Assembly (NCBI GenBank): GCA_013396635.1
Contig: WBMW01005925.1
Location: 248,001 to 312,000 of the forward strand
Direction: 5' to 3'
Source: Penelope pileata
Lineage: Eukaryota > Chordata > Aves > Galliformes > Cracidae
Length of the DNA: 64,000 nt
Shown: positions 1 to 37,986 of the stretch, piece by piece
Layout of the letters: each line of letters opens with the position of its first letter
How positions within the stretch are numbered: position 1 is the first letter of the stretch
Notes under the pieces: model-generated
Seen by the model: the letters and a program-made list of their open reading frames with translations, nothing else
The model's database searches: none
Told to the model about the DNA's origin: nothing
Made by a program: the position numbers and the translations under genes

Positions 1-1581
1 GCAGAAAACATTCCTTCTGCCAAAACCTGCTTGCTTTGCTATGCACATTCACTAAATATTGTCTTTTCATATGCAAGTGTCTTTCTCTGCTGCAGGGCCT
101 GATATATCCAGAGGGTTAGCATTTAGGAAATCATTTCATTTGCAGTAGGCAGCTTACAGAGGGCAAATGAGGCACAGTGATAACAATGCTGTGTTGTGTG
201 AAGCAAGCGCAAGCACAGCCAACCTGCTCCTGCTTCCCTCTCACCCAGCTGAACACAGCACCAAAATAAATGCCATGATGTTTGTATGCTGCCAGGCCAG
301 TCTGTTGGTAAGACCATATGTGCTGTTATTCCCAGTTGCCTCAGGCTCCCTGATAGTCCTTACTGCCCATGAGCCAGCTCACACACTAGCTAGCCCGAAG
401 GGAGAAAATTGGAGAGAATGTATAAGAAGGGAGAGAATGGTGTCCTGGTTCCATCTGAGACTACAAAAGGTTCTGGGATGGGTTTGGAGGTTCTGTGGAG
501 TCAAGCATGGTGAGGTAGTGCTTGTTCTGCTGACTGGGAGAGGTCCCTGGACTGAGCCAGTTCCAGAACCATGCCTGGACTTCGCCTGGGGGGGACTCAG
601 CTGCAGCAGTCCGGAGGAGATCCAGGGGCAGGGGCAGAGATAAGCAAGCAGTGTGTATGGCTCAGATTCCTGTCTCTGCTGCTCCCTGGTGATGGGGATA
701 CCCCCTTAGGATGCACAGCAGAAACAGTAGATGTGCTATTAAAATACCTATCAAACCACCAGCAAACTAACATGAAGAGATGAAGCGCTGCTTTCTCAGC
801 ACTCACAGCTGGTGGGAGTGGAAGCCTTTAACAGAGATGTTGCTGCTTTGGAGAGAGTTGTTTCCAGTGTAGTTTCCTAATCCCAACATGGGAACATCCA
901 TCCCTTGCTGATGCCAACCAGTCCTTCCAAGGCCAAACTCTGCTCAGTGATGCCACAAACCAGATGTAGCTACTGCTAGGACTTCCCTGGCACAGTTGAT
1001 CATCTACCCTGCTTGTGTTAGGTCTATTCTTTCCATGTGCATCCTTATACCAGGTAACTCCTTAGAGAAAGCTTCTGAGCAGGACTCTTTCAGCTGAGTC
1101 AAAGGAAACTTCTTGTCTTTACACTTTATCTCCTCCTTGTAATCAAATAAATGCCTGTAATCAATGTGAAAATGTTGCCAGCAAGAAGATTTGGTCAGAC
1201 CTGGGTAATGTTTGGCTAAATTTAGACTGACTAGCTGATTAAAAGGACTCTGTGTATGATTTTGGGAAAGGAAATTGTATCTTGCAACAAGCAGCCAGTT
1301 ACTTTGCTTAATTAAGATGGCACTAAGCATAATTCAGAATTCAGTACAGACTGGAGAACGTCTTCCTCGTGCCACCCCACAGGCCCAGTCACACTCAGCG
1401 CTTCCTCAAGCAGTGAGTGGGTTTGCTCTGTGACTCCGCAGCTGGCCTTTCTTCTACTAAATTTTTCACTGCAACTTTTTCACTTGTGGTGATAGTAGGA
1501 ACAGGTCTGTTGTGGTGGCAGGTCCTCTCCCTCCTCCTCCCTCCAGCAGCTCCCTACACCCTGCACTGTGTTTCTCCTCAG
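1..1581. other. Upstream flank of SLC6A12, no coding exon recognised
   Basis: No open frame here resembles a known protein on either strand. The stretch ends in a pyrimidine-rich run and an AG at 1580-1581, a good 3' splice site 12 bases before the SLC6A12 start codon. The first part is therefore probably an intron within the 5' UTR, with the promoter further upstream, possibly outside the window. I could not place a TATA box, CpG island or non-coding first exon with confidence. Confidence 0.5.
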
Positions 1582-1593
1582 TCCCACAGAGCC
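1580..1593 (+). other. SLC6A12: Probable 3' splice site and 5' UTR start of SLC6A12 exon with ATG
   Basis: A C/T-rich tract from about 1530 leads to CTCCTCAG, with AG at 1580-1581. The following 12 bases run directly into the start codon. This suggests that the coding exon begins at 1582 and that at least one untranslated exon lies upstream. This is inference from splice-site appearance; no transcript was available. Confidence 0.5.
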
Positions 1594-28198
<26,605 letters not shown>

Positions 28199-29340
28199 GG
28201 CACTGGGATATCATCTTCGTACTCCGGGTCGATTCGCTCTCTCCATCCTGAAGTGGTTTCTTTTCCTGGACTCTTCCGTTCTCTCCTTCACATGAGACGG
28301 AGGCACCTGGGACAGCTCTGCCTCCAGCCACCAGCGGCACCTTGGGGCCAGCCCTCCTTCGGACACCCTAGGGGTAACTCTCTACCAGCAGCCAGCCAGT
28401 GAGAAACATACTTTTGTCAGAGGTGTCCTCCTGTACTAACACTGGCAGTGAGGGAAAGAAACGCAAAAAGGGAAGTATATTAACAAAAAAAGAAAAAAAA
28501 AAGCCAACCAAAAAACCCACCAGTTGTATTAGGAGGAGGAAAGGAAACCACAGTGGTGAGAGAGAGCAGAGAACGAAGATGTGCAGGAGCAAAGTTAGGG
28601 ATGCAAAGGCACAAACGATGGGGCGTGAGCACAGGAAATAAGTGAGTTGGTTCAGAAGTACGTAAGAAGCGTGAGGATGACAAAGGGAAGAGTATTGCTA
28701 GGTCACCTACATACGAGGGAGAGGGAGTCAGTAATGTATCACAGACAATGATGAAAGGAGGCTGCAGCTTTAGTAGTTACAGCTTCAGATATCAATGAAA
28801 AGGAAGAGTGACAGGGCGCTGGATGTCACCACACTGATGTTGGATCTCACAGCAGGCTCAGGGTGGAAAGGGGGAAAGGGCTAACTGTCTGGGGGGTGTG
28901 CTCCCAGTTGGACCCACATGGGTCAGTGAACGTGCATCTGAGAGGGAAACAGCTAAATCTTTGGCACTTGTCTCAGAGAAATCATGGAGTGAAGGCAAAG
29001 TCCCCGAGCAAGTTGGTTAGAAATGAGCTGCAGCACAGCAAAGAGAAATGAGACCCTGGAGACTGCACGCCCACAAATTTAACTGCACTGCTGGGGCATT
29101 TTATGGAGGAATTAATGAAGGAGTTGATGGGCCTGATTTGGTGCCACAAGCAGCTTTGGGGCGAGGGTGGGAGAAGGATTGTGCTGCCTTGGCTTTGCTG
29201 CCAGTGACTGCTCAAGGGACATGACAGGCGCAGTCGGGCACAGCAATCATAAACTCAGAAAAGACAGAAGGGTAATTAATAGCTAAAATTAGTTCATTGG
29301 CAGCAGATTGTGTCAAATTAAAGGTTTCTTGTTGCCAGGA
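28199..29340 (+). other. SLC6A12: Probable 3' UTR of SLC6A12
   Basis: No further splice acceptor in frame follows the stop and no coding segment is recognisable. An A-rich stretch lies at about 28480-28503. The extent is inferred from the first plausible polyadenylation signal, at 29317. Confidence 0.4.
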
Positions 29341-29357
29341 TGGTTGTGGATGTGGTG
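29317..29357 (+). terminator. SLC6A12: Candidate polyadenylation signal of SLC6A12
   Basis: ATTAAA at 29317-29322 is followed, about 20-35 bases later, by a GT-rich element (GGTTGTGGATGTGGTG, 29342-29357). The spacing fits a cleavage site near 29335. It is the first standard hexamer after the stop codon. AATAAA at 30355-30360 is an alternative distal site. Confidence 0.35.
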
Positions 29358-31189
29358 CAATGGCTGGGAGGGATTTCATGGAGTGCAGTGTTCGGAGCCG
29401 CACAGGTCAGTCTCGCAGAGCCCAGGATGTCACACATGTGGCCCTAACACTCGGTGACAAAGCGTACCTGAATGCCTATTGGGATTTCACAAAAGCCAGT
29501 GACAATATCTCCCAGGGAGCTTTACTGTGGTTCATGGAACGCTGGAGTTGGGGCTTCCTTGCAATGGTGCCATATCGTAGCATGCAGGAGAATCGCCATT
29601 CAAGAGAATCACAGGTGCCACAGGCTCCTTTCCCTTGTTCTTCCTTCCAAGTAATTGCTCATCCCCATGCTATGTGGAGATAAACTGCCAGCACTGAAAG
29701 AAAGTGGGAAAATCGGGCCTCATCTGTGCAGTGCAGTACCTTTTCCAATTGCTATGGGAACCTTATCTTTTACAGTCTTCTAAGAGCTTAACTAGTGAAT
29801 TAGCATGGGGCATTTTTTTCCCCATTTAATTTCCTTTCCTTTAAAACGTAAAAATTGTTGGTGAAACGAACGCTGAAAGTCAAACCTCAAAATTTGTACC
29901 TCTCTGGGATGTTATCATTTGATTGGTAGAGATAGCTGGCAAGCCTCGCTCTTGTTCGCTGTGAAGGACTGCAGCACCACAGAAGGCACCATTTATTTTA
30001 TTTTTTAAAGAGCTACATGTCGCGTTGCTGCAATAGTCTTGGGAAGAGCTTAAAATCCAGAGGCATGCAGCCGTTCCCCATGGTAAGCATTTTGGTGTTT
30101 TTCTGCTCTTGCTAGCAGTGCTGCTCACAGTTTGGTAGGGTGAGCAGGTCCCTACCTGTGGCCAGAACAGCAGCTCCAGGTTGCCAGCGTTGCAAGGACT
30201 TCTTGCATAACCCTTAATAGGATGTTCAGCCCCTTGGCTCCTGTTGCTATGCCTTTAGGGTGTAAGGTAGCATCTTGCTGCCAGAGAAGAGGCGGAGATG
30301 TGGCCACTGCTTTTCGTGAGGTAGTCTGATAACACTGCAATAATCCTAGATAGAAATAAATCACCTTGCAGTTTTGAACACAAGAGTGGAGCTGTGTTAC
30401 TGCAAATAAATACTACGTGAACTGGTTCCTCTGTTGCTTATATATAATCTGATAGCAGTGTCCCGGCCCTGTCAGGAAGCAGCATATTTTAACAAAGTCA
30501 GAGAAGGAATTGCTGTCATCATTGAAAGAAATTACAGCATTTCCAGGATTGGAAGGTTCATCCAGACACTTTGGATGCGATTGACAGAATTGCAGGAAGT
30601 TTAAAGGAAAGATCAGTGACCAAAGCACAGCCAGCTGGGGGGAAAGGGGAAAATACCACCCATGGCTATTTATTATAAACCTCTCAGCATGGAGGCATAG
30701 TTAGAGACCAAGTAACCATTTGCTGAACTTACACAAATGTCTCAGGCATTGCTGTGCCTGTATTATGCATCTGGGAGGTCTTTATCAGCCTCTGGAAGTT
30801 GCTGATCAGAGTTGGGTGTCTGAGTCTGTCTGAAGAGAAACCACCAGGGTGCGTATATACTATCAGAAGGGATGGTATGGAAAGGAGGAAGATATTTTGT
30901 TTTCATATAGTTGTTAATAAGATGCCAGAATGTTATGCATTTGAAGCTGAAATCCAAGGGAAGTCACAAGATGGCCATTCTCTGCTGCTCCTCCTAATCA
31001 AGGAAAAGTACTGTACATAGATGTGAACAACCTTCAAGCACCTAATTATCAGTTTTTTACCTTTTTTTTGGAGGGTTGTTTTCTTTTTCATTAAAAGGTC
31101 ATTCCCTCTATCAGCCCTCTCCAGAAAGGAAAATCAGGAAAAACAGTTTTAAAAAAATAAAAGAAGTGAAGACAAAACATCTTGAATTG
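29358..31189. other. Intergenic, nothing recognised
   Basis: No open frame resembling a known protein, no CR1 tail and no RNA gene seen on either strand. An AATAAA at 30355-30360 could serve as a distal polyadenylation signal of SLC6A12. Confidence 0.5.
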
Positions 31190-31298
31190 TCTTCTTCCTT
31201 TTGTCTTTCTCTGTTTCTTTCCTTCCCATTTTCTCCTGTTCTCCCACTCCTTCCCTCTCCTTTCAGCCTTCTTTCTCTCCTTCTCTTCTTCCTTCAAC
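31190..31298 (+). repeat. Imperfect polypyrimidine tract
   Basis: About 109 bases are nearly all C and T with only scattered G and A, and no fixed unit. It is flanked by A-rich DNA (31140-31175 and 31309-31360). It is non-coding low-complexity sequence; the frames through it give Ser/Leu/Phe or Glu/Lys runs. Confidence 0.8.
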
Positions 31299-31877
31299 AG
31301 TGGCAAATGGGAAAAAAAAGGATGTGACAGGTGAAAACTTCTACTGAAAAAAAAAAAAGAAAGGTGAAATGAACGGTAATCAAGTTTTTTAGAGTTATTT
31401 GCTGGCCACTATCAGCTAGCCCCACTCCCCTCAGCATCCAGAAAAGTTGTGTCCACCCTTGTATACACCAAGCAAGCCTCTTCCTGTGCCCTTCTGGAAA
31501 GTATTTTTCCTCAGAGAGAAATGTGTTGTTCTTGAGCATCTTCCCTTAGGTCCCCATCCAACCAAAGGCAGCTCCTGGTCTGGCAGGACTCCAGCCTCCT
31601 GCACCTGGCAGGAGGGCGAGAAGTCATGGTGTCCCTCACAAGGCCCCAGGACTGCAGCCAGCAGGAGCCAGCTGGGAACTCCTTCTGCACTGGCCCTGGC
31701 GGGCTGCAGCCAGGCTCTGGAGGGCTTCTGGGAGGAATTTTTGCATTCCTACCTTTGTCTAGCATGAAGTAATACATATTTTTTTTCTCATTTTCAGGAT
31801 CTCTTCAACTTTCTTGACTTTGGCCCTCCTCAAACATAGTTTTTTGTTGGGAGAATTGCAGTGGCCTTTCTCACAGC

Positions 31878-32392
31878 GCTGCCAGCCGGGCGAGGGAAGG
31901 GATTGTCCCACTCCGCTCTGGGCTGCGTGGCCTCACCTCGAGCACTGGGTGCAGTTTGGGGCACCACAACATAAGAAGGACATAAAACTAATGGAGAGTG
32001 TGCAAAGGAGGGCTACAAAGGTGGGAAAGAATCTGGAGAGCAAGATGTGTGAGGAGCAGCTGAGGCCCCTTGGTTTGCTCAGCCCAGAGCAGAGGAGGCT
32101 GAGGGGAGGCCTCATGGCGGCCTACAGCTTCCTCACGAGGGGAGCGGAGGGGCAGCGCTGAGCTCTGCTCTCTGGTGACAGCGACAGGGCCCGAGGGAAC
32201 GGCATGGAGCTGTGTCGGGGAGGGTCAGGGTGGGTGTTAGGAAAAGGTTCTTCACCAGAGGGCATTCGGGCCCTGGAACAGGCTCCCCAGGGCGGTGGTC
32301 ACAGCCCCAAGCTGCTGGAGTTCCACAAGTTGGATTTGATGATCCTTGTGGTTCCCTTCCAGCTCAGTATATTCTATAATTCTATGATTCAT
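31878..32392 (+). mobile_element. CR1 retrotransposon fragment, sense, intergenic
   Basis: Carries the CR1 reverse-transcriptase tail and 3' UTR in order: the GGCCTCACCTCGAGCACTGG block, AGAAGGACATAAAACTAATG, GGAGAGTGTGCAAAGGAGGG, AGCAGAGGAGGCTGAGGGGA, the GGAACAGGCTCCCCAGGGCG block, then a TTCTATAATTCTATGATTC end. About 515 bases, truncated at the 5' end. The coding frame is interrupted (a stop lies near 32159), so it is a dead copy. Confidence 0.92.
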
Positions 32393-35300
32393 CCTGGAGG
32401 AGCTTGGACCTCAGGCTGTCCCCTGCCTCTAGTGACCATAGTAGCCCTCAGGCAAGACAGCAACCTGCTGTATCTCTTGATGAGCTGCAGATGCAGCTGT
32501 GTCCACCCTCCAGCCTGCATCTTAGCCTTTTGGGTGGAGAGAAACTGTGCCCACCACAGACATAATGGAGGGATTTGGTGAGGTGTTATTTCTGACCATG
32601 AGGGGACCTGGGCCTTGCCTGAGTAGAAGTAAGGGTCAGTAACGAGGTGCCTTGGGTACACAGCAAGCAAGCTCAGGGGAAGAGGGTGGTCTGCATTCAC
32701 ACAGGTATGGGGGGCATCAGATCGTTCTACTGTTCTTTGGTTTTTAGGCTACATGTGCTTGCAAACAGTTTGCCTTGTACTATTTAGCTAAGTAAGGTTT
32801 GAACAGGACAAGGGGGGATTAATGTTAATCAAATTAGAAGATAATATAAGATTTCAGAAAGTAAGAGTTAAGACTTGAGACCCGAGGGGCTGAGGAGATG
32901 TACGTGTGCTGCCATGCAATTCCCTCTGCAGGACAACAAGTCAAAGACTTTATTACTGAAACTCTTGCTGTGGACCAGGGAAGATAAGTATTTCTAACAG
33001 TGCTTGGTGGAGGGCGGATTAATTTTTTTCCCTTTCATTTTTAAACCCAGAATAAGCCCTGTCTCCTTGGCTGCTCCTGGTACGTGATCCTGGTCTGTTT
33101 TGCATGCCTGACCCACAACGGTCTCCGCACAGGACACATATTTTTGGAGCTGTCTATTCTGGTTTGTCAAACCTCAACAAGGAAATCTATATGGAAAGGA
33201 AAGGGATTCCCAGGGAGAAATGCTTTCAGTGTCTGTGCAAAGGCAACTGTAGGATACTCAGCTGTGTCTTGCTTTTGGTGACTTGCCAACACCATGCTGT
33301 GAAATGCAGTTTCTTCATTTTTTTTCCCTCCTTTTTTAAAAGGCTGTAGAGCAATTTTCTTCCCAGCCTGGTTTATGGCCAGGGCAGGGAATGTCTCCCC
33401 ATAGCAGTCTATGATGGTTGCTCTGAATCAGAGGAGTGCTCACTCTCATTCCTTATTTGCCGGTAGCCACTAGACTTCTCTAAAATATACTCTATCAAGT
33501 GTGAGGCCTTTGCTATGCCATGGTGTGGGTAGTGGTCTCTGGAGAAAGAGGAGTGATGAAAAGCAATCTGGTGCCTCTCAAGCTTGTATTTCAACAGCAG
33601 ACGAAACAAGATTCTTTTTCACATGGAGAAATATACCCACCTCCAAAACAAAAAGCAACCTGTCAGTTTCCCACATCTTGGAGAACGGCCATCACCACCT
33701 CATCCAAAGCAGGCCTCCCCCCCATGCAGACTTCTCTGGCTATGAGGTGGGATGCTCTGAGAGCTGGAGCCTGGTGTTTCTCTGCTAGGACCTCTGGGAC
33801 CAGAGGGCTTTGAGGTGGGACATTGTCGCACATTGGCTTGCATCAGAAACCATAGGTTAGCTTCTCCACAATGGCGGAAGGCAGCCTGACCATGAGAACT
33901 GGCCCAGTGATGGGATTTAATCCCATAACTTTGAGGATACTCATACAGTCCTAGTTTTCTGTGTTATACTTTTGGTCGAGGCATGAGTTCCCTAGACGAG
34001 TGGGGAGATGGTGGTTCCCATTGGCACCAGTGTGATGCAGATGTCAGTCCTGTCATGGGAACAGCAATGGAGTCCACCTTCCCATGTCATCATGCAGCAC
34101 TGCCCCGTGGGCGTCTGTCCTGCTGCCAGCACCAGGCTGGCTCTCTCCTAGAGTTCAGCTTTAAACCTGCTGCCAGCTATAGAGTAAGATACCAGATAAG
34201 TGGAACTGCAGCCAGGTGACAGCCCTTGGTTTTCTTGCCCCATGAACCTTCTTGCCCAGGAGTCCAAGTGTGGAAGTGCACATCTCCAGCTGGGTGGGCA
34301 GTGCAGGTCGGACCTGGCTAGCTTTTGTCAGAGTCTGTGGGTGGAGAGTGTTTGGGCAATGCTTCGGGAAAATGCTGATTATGCAGTGAAAAGATGGGAA
34401 AATGCCAGGAACTATTCTGTGTGTGTGAGAGAGTTACCTGCCTTAGCCAGTAGACCTGATTTTTAAAAGTTATTTGGTGCCTGAAGTCTTACATAACATA
34501 ATTTTCTGTGTGAACCACAGGACTTTCACCCCAGTCTCTTCTGCAGGCCAAGATGGGAGCATTTCCCTGGTATTTGGAGGTGGGAGAGCTCAGTTGCACT
34601 TTGCTGCTTCCCTGGTCTCTGTGCAGTTAGAGTGAGGCTTTATTTATAATGGTCAGGGGTTGCCTGCTCCAAATGTCTCTCCTCTTCAGTTCCTCTTGTT
34701 CAGCCCATTTTATTGACTCAGGTAGAGGTGTCAGCAGCACCTTCGGGTTGTTCTAGCCGGAGTCCCTTGGCAAGGGTGACGTGTGTATAACCCATCGAGC
34801 GACGGCAAAGCAATTTCCCGCTGTCTGATTCTATTGATAGCGGCAAGTCCCCTGGGGGATGAAAAAGACAATTACTACAAACAAAGGCTTGCTTCATGTG
34901 TGTGCATCACGTGGGCAAGCGGCAGCAAGGCTGAAAATGCTTTCCCTCACCCATGCCCGCTGTGCCCTGACCCTCCTGCTTGCACACACATCGACATTGC
35001 CCTGCACATGGGTGCATGCACTGACCCTTCCCTTGCTGCAGTACATGAGGTTGCATCTGCATGGCACCTCACAGATGAGATAGGCCCATGTCAGAGACTC
35101 TCTTGGTCTTTTCTCTCCTTATTCACTGACAGTTTGCTCGGATAGCCAGTCCTGGAAGGTCTTACCCTGTAGAGAGAAACAGGAACTTATCCCGTGGACA
35201 TTTAAACACACTTTTCTTAAAATATTATGGTATTTTGATGACTAAAATTCTTTGTGAGCCATTTATGAGCCATGAATGTGTTATCTACAATGCTGGATCC

Positions 35301-37134
35301 CCCATTATCCCAGGGAGACACCTATGTGTCCCAGCATTTAGCTATGGACTTTCACCTTCTGCCATCTCTCCTCTTCTGTCTGAGGATCCTACACTTACCG
35401 TGACAGGGGTACCTGTGGTGGGCACTGGTTATCCTCCCTCTGTTGTTCATTTTCCTTGGCTTGCATCTCATGCCCAAATCTGTCTTCTTTCTCCTCTAAC
35501 CTACCACAGCAGCGCAAGTACTCCACAATGAGGCTTCTTCTCCTGGTAGGAGCACATCACTGTACAGCTGTAACGAGAAGAGACAGAAGCTCCACCAGTA
35601 TAACTGTACATATGCTAATTTGAAGCATCTACCTCTGAGCTGCTATCAGCATAAGCTTCTTAATAAAGAGGGGAAAAAACCCAACCATGCACTCTCCTGG
35701 AAGAGTTATGCCAATGATGTAACTAGACCTAAGGGTGCATTACTTTAAAGATAGGCTGGTCTAATGCAGTATGTGATTTCAGTTAAATCTTCCAAAGTAT
35801 GTCTGGACCCTTCTATTTATGTTCCGGTCATGCTGATTTTAATTTATATTAAGTCCATCAGGGTCATGTTTAAGCTCAGTTGAACACAGGTTACATTTCA
35901 CGCTGCTTTTGGATGGATTAGAAGCGCTGGAGCTAAATCATCACAGTCTCTTGTGAGAGCAGTTTCACTGATGGAAATATGTTTGAGTATTTTAACTACA
36001 TTTATCAAAACAGCCTACAGACACAGGCATACTTGCATCAATATGACTATATCCAACTATCACCTAAATGGTCTTTAAATTGTAATAATCCTACTTGCAA
36101 AGTGGGCTACTCTTGTTTAATATAGCCAAACTGGTTTTGGTTTAGATAGGCAACACTGGCTACTTATGTGTAGACAAGGCCAAAGACAGCTCACCACTCC
36201 TTCTGCCCATGGATAGGTACGGTAGCCCTGCTAGAAGTCCTTTTCCCTGCAGAAATCCCATGGCTGGTGTTTGTTGTAGCTCTTGCTTCTGGTTCCTGGG
36301 GCCTGGTGCCCCTTGTCACTGTGCTGGCTCAGAAGTGCACAGCACAGATATATTGGAAACCCAGGTCTCCCCAGGTCTAAAATCTTCACATGGACCCCAG
36401 GCACATTCGGGCTCTGCTCTGGAGACTCCTGCCTTCAGAACATCTCTGGAGAGAGCTGAAAACTCACAGCCAGGTGACATACCCTTGATTAGAGATTAAC
36501 CAGTGTAATTACCAACACCATCAGGCTGGGCCGCCCTCGGGTAATGGCCATCCCAGTGTGCCACCACCAGCTCGACTGCGTCGGGGAAGGAGACATTATG
36601 GCAGGGCAGAGGTCTGAGCTTATGCTGTGCTTTAGCAGTTAATAAAGCTGTAGGTGACCCCCTGTGAGCAGTGTGTTTATCTTCTCTCAGAAACTTCCAT
36701 ATATGCAGACATCAATTTCTATCAAATGGAAAAATTGGTCACATACCTAAGTACCCTACAGGAGGTGAAGACTATTCATTCAAAGGAAGAGTAAGGAAAT
36801 GCCACTATGACCTTTTTGAATAAATAGATTTTCTTTTAATGACCTAATATCCCCCGTCCTTCCATAACACTTCTCAGGACCTGCCAGATCGATCTTCTTC
36901 ATTCTGTGCTGGAGGACACTTGGTCCTTCAGGTCTCATCAGCTTCTGAAAGCTCAGTGGTGATAAATCTTCAACAGAGGAAGTTTTTCTCCCAAGTATTT
37001 CTCAACCACGTGAATTAGGGTGATATGCACAGGAAAAACAACTGAAATAACATTGAGCTTAAAAAAACCTGTCTGTTTCACGGCTGATGAAGTCTCACTT
37101 GCAGTGTCTCCAGCTGATATTATCTTCCCTGAGG
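32393..37134. other. Intergenic, nothing recognised
   Basis: 4.7 kb without a supported exon, RNA gene or dispersed repeat. Short open frames on both strands lack any family motif and are scattered in the way chance would produce. Confidence 0.5.
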
Positions 37135-37986
37135 GTAGAGAGGCCCTTCAGAGGGATCTGGATAGGCTGGATAGCTGGGCTGAGGGCAATGGGATGAGGT
37201 TCAATAAGGCCAAGTGCCGGGTCCTGCACTTTGGCCACAGCAAGCCCATGTAACACTATAAGTTTGGGGCAGAATGGCTTGAAGACTGCGTAGAGGAAAA
37301 GGACCTGGGGGTGTTGGTTGATGCTCGGCTGAACATGAGCCGACAGTGTGCCCAGGTGGCCAAGAAGGCCAATGGCATCCTGGCCTGTACTAGAAATAGT
37401 GTAGCCAGCAGGAGCGGGGAGGTGATCATCCCCTGTACTCAGCTCTGGTGCAGCCGCACCTCGAGTGCTGTGTTCAGCTTTGGGCCCCTCACTACAAGAA
37501 AGACATTGAGGCCCTGGAACGTGTTCAGAGAAGGGCAACAAAACTGGTGAGGGGTCTAGAGCACAAGTCTTATGAGGAGCGGCTGAGGGAGCTGGGATTG
37601 TTTAGTCTGGAGAAGAGGAGGCTCAGGGGAGACCTCATCACACTCTACAACTTCCTGAAGGGAGGTTGTGGTGAGGAGGGGGTCGGCCTCTTCTCCCAGA
37701 CAACTAATGACAGAACAAGAGGGAATGGCCACAAGCTGCACTATGGAAGATTTAGATTGGATATGAGGAAAAACTTTTTCTCTGAAAGAGTGGTCAGGCA
37801 CTGGAATGGCCTGCCTAGGGAGGTGGTGGAGTCACCGTCCCTGGCGCTGTTCAAGAAGCGTCTGGATGAGGTGCTAAGGGACATGATTTAGTAGCTGAGT
37901 GGGTGGTGATGGCGATAGGAGGACGGTTGGACTAGATGATCTTGTAGGTCCTTTCCAACCAGTGTTTCTATGATTCTATGATTCTT
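37135..37986 (+). mobile_element. CR1 retrotransposon, longest copy in the window, sense, intergenic
   Basis: About 850 bases covering the 3' part of CR1 ORF2 and the 3' UTR. It starts near GCCCTTCAGAGGGATCTGGA and ends with two TCTATGAT-type octamers. The frame is broken by an in-frame stop near 37251-37253 and a frame change before 37448. Downstream a 147-codon segment (37448-37891) is still open to the natural ORF2 stop, with the RT-tail motifs VQRRATKL, SYEERLRELGL, RLRGDLI, RTRGNG and WNGLPREVVESPS. The copy is non-autonomous and 5'-truncated. Its well-kept tail suggests that it is younger than the other three copies. Confidence 0.93.
37448..37891 (+). pseudogene. Remnant of CR1 ORF2 C-terminal region
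   Basis: 147 codons from MQPHLECCVQLWAPHYKKDI to the TAG at 37889-37891. This is the segment after the reverse transcriptase domain of CR1 ORF2. There is no endonuclease or catalytic RT core in the window, so it cannot encode a working enzyme. It is not a host gene. Confidence 0.88.

Noticed and set aside
1417..1593. Start of SLC6A12 at ATG 1417
   Set aside because: It would add a hydrophobic segment ahead of a family whose N-terminus is cytosolic, and a good splice acceptor lies between it and ATG 1594.
29297..29683. 128-codon open frame downstream of SLC6A12
   Set aside because: No similarity recognised; it overlaps the likely polyadenylation region and lacks a convincing start context.
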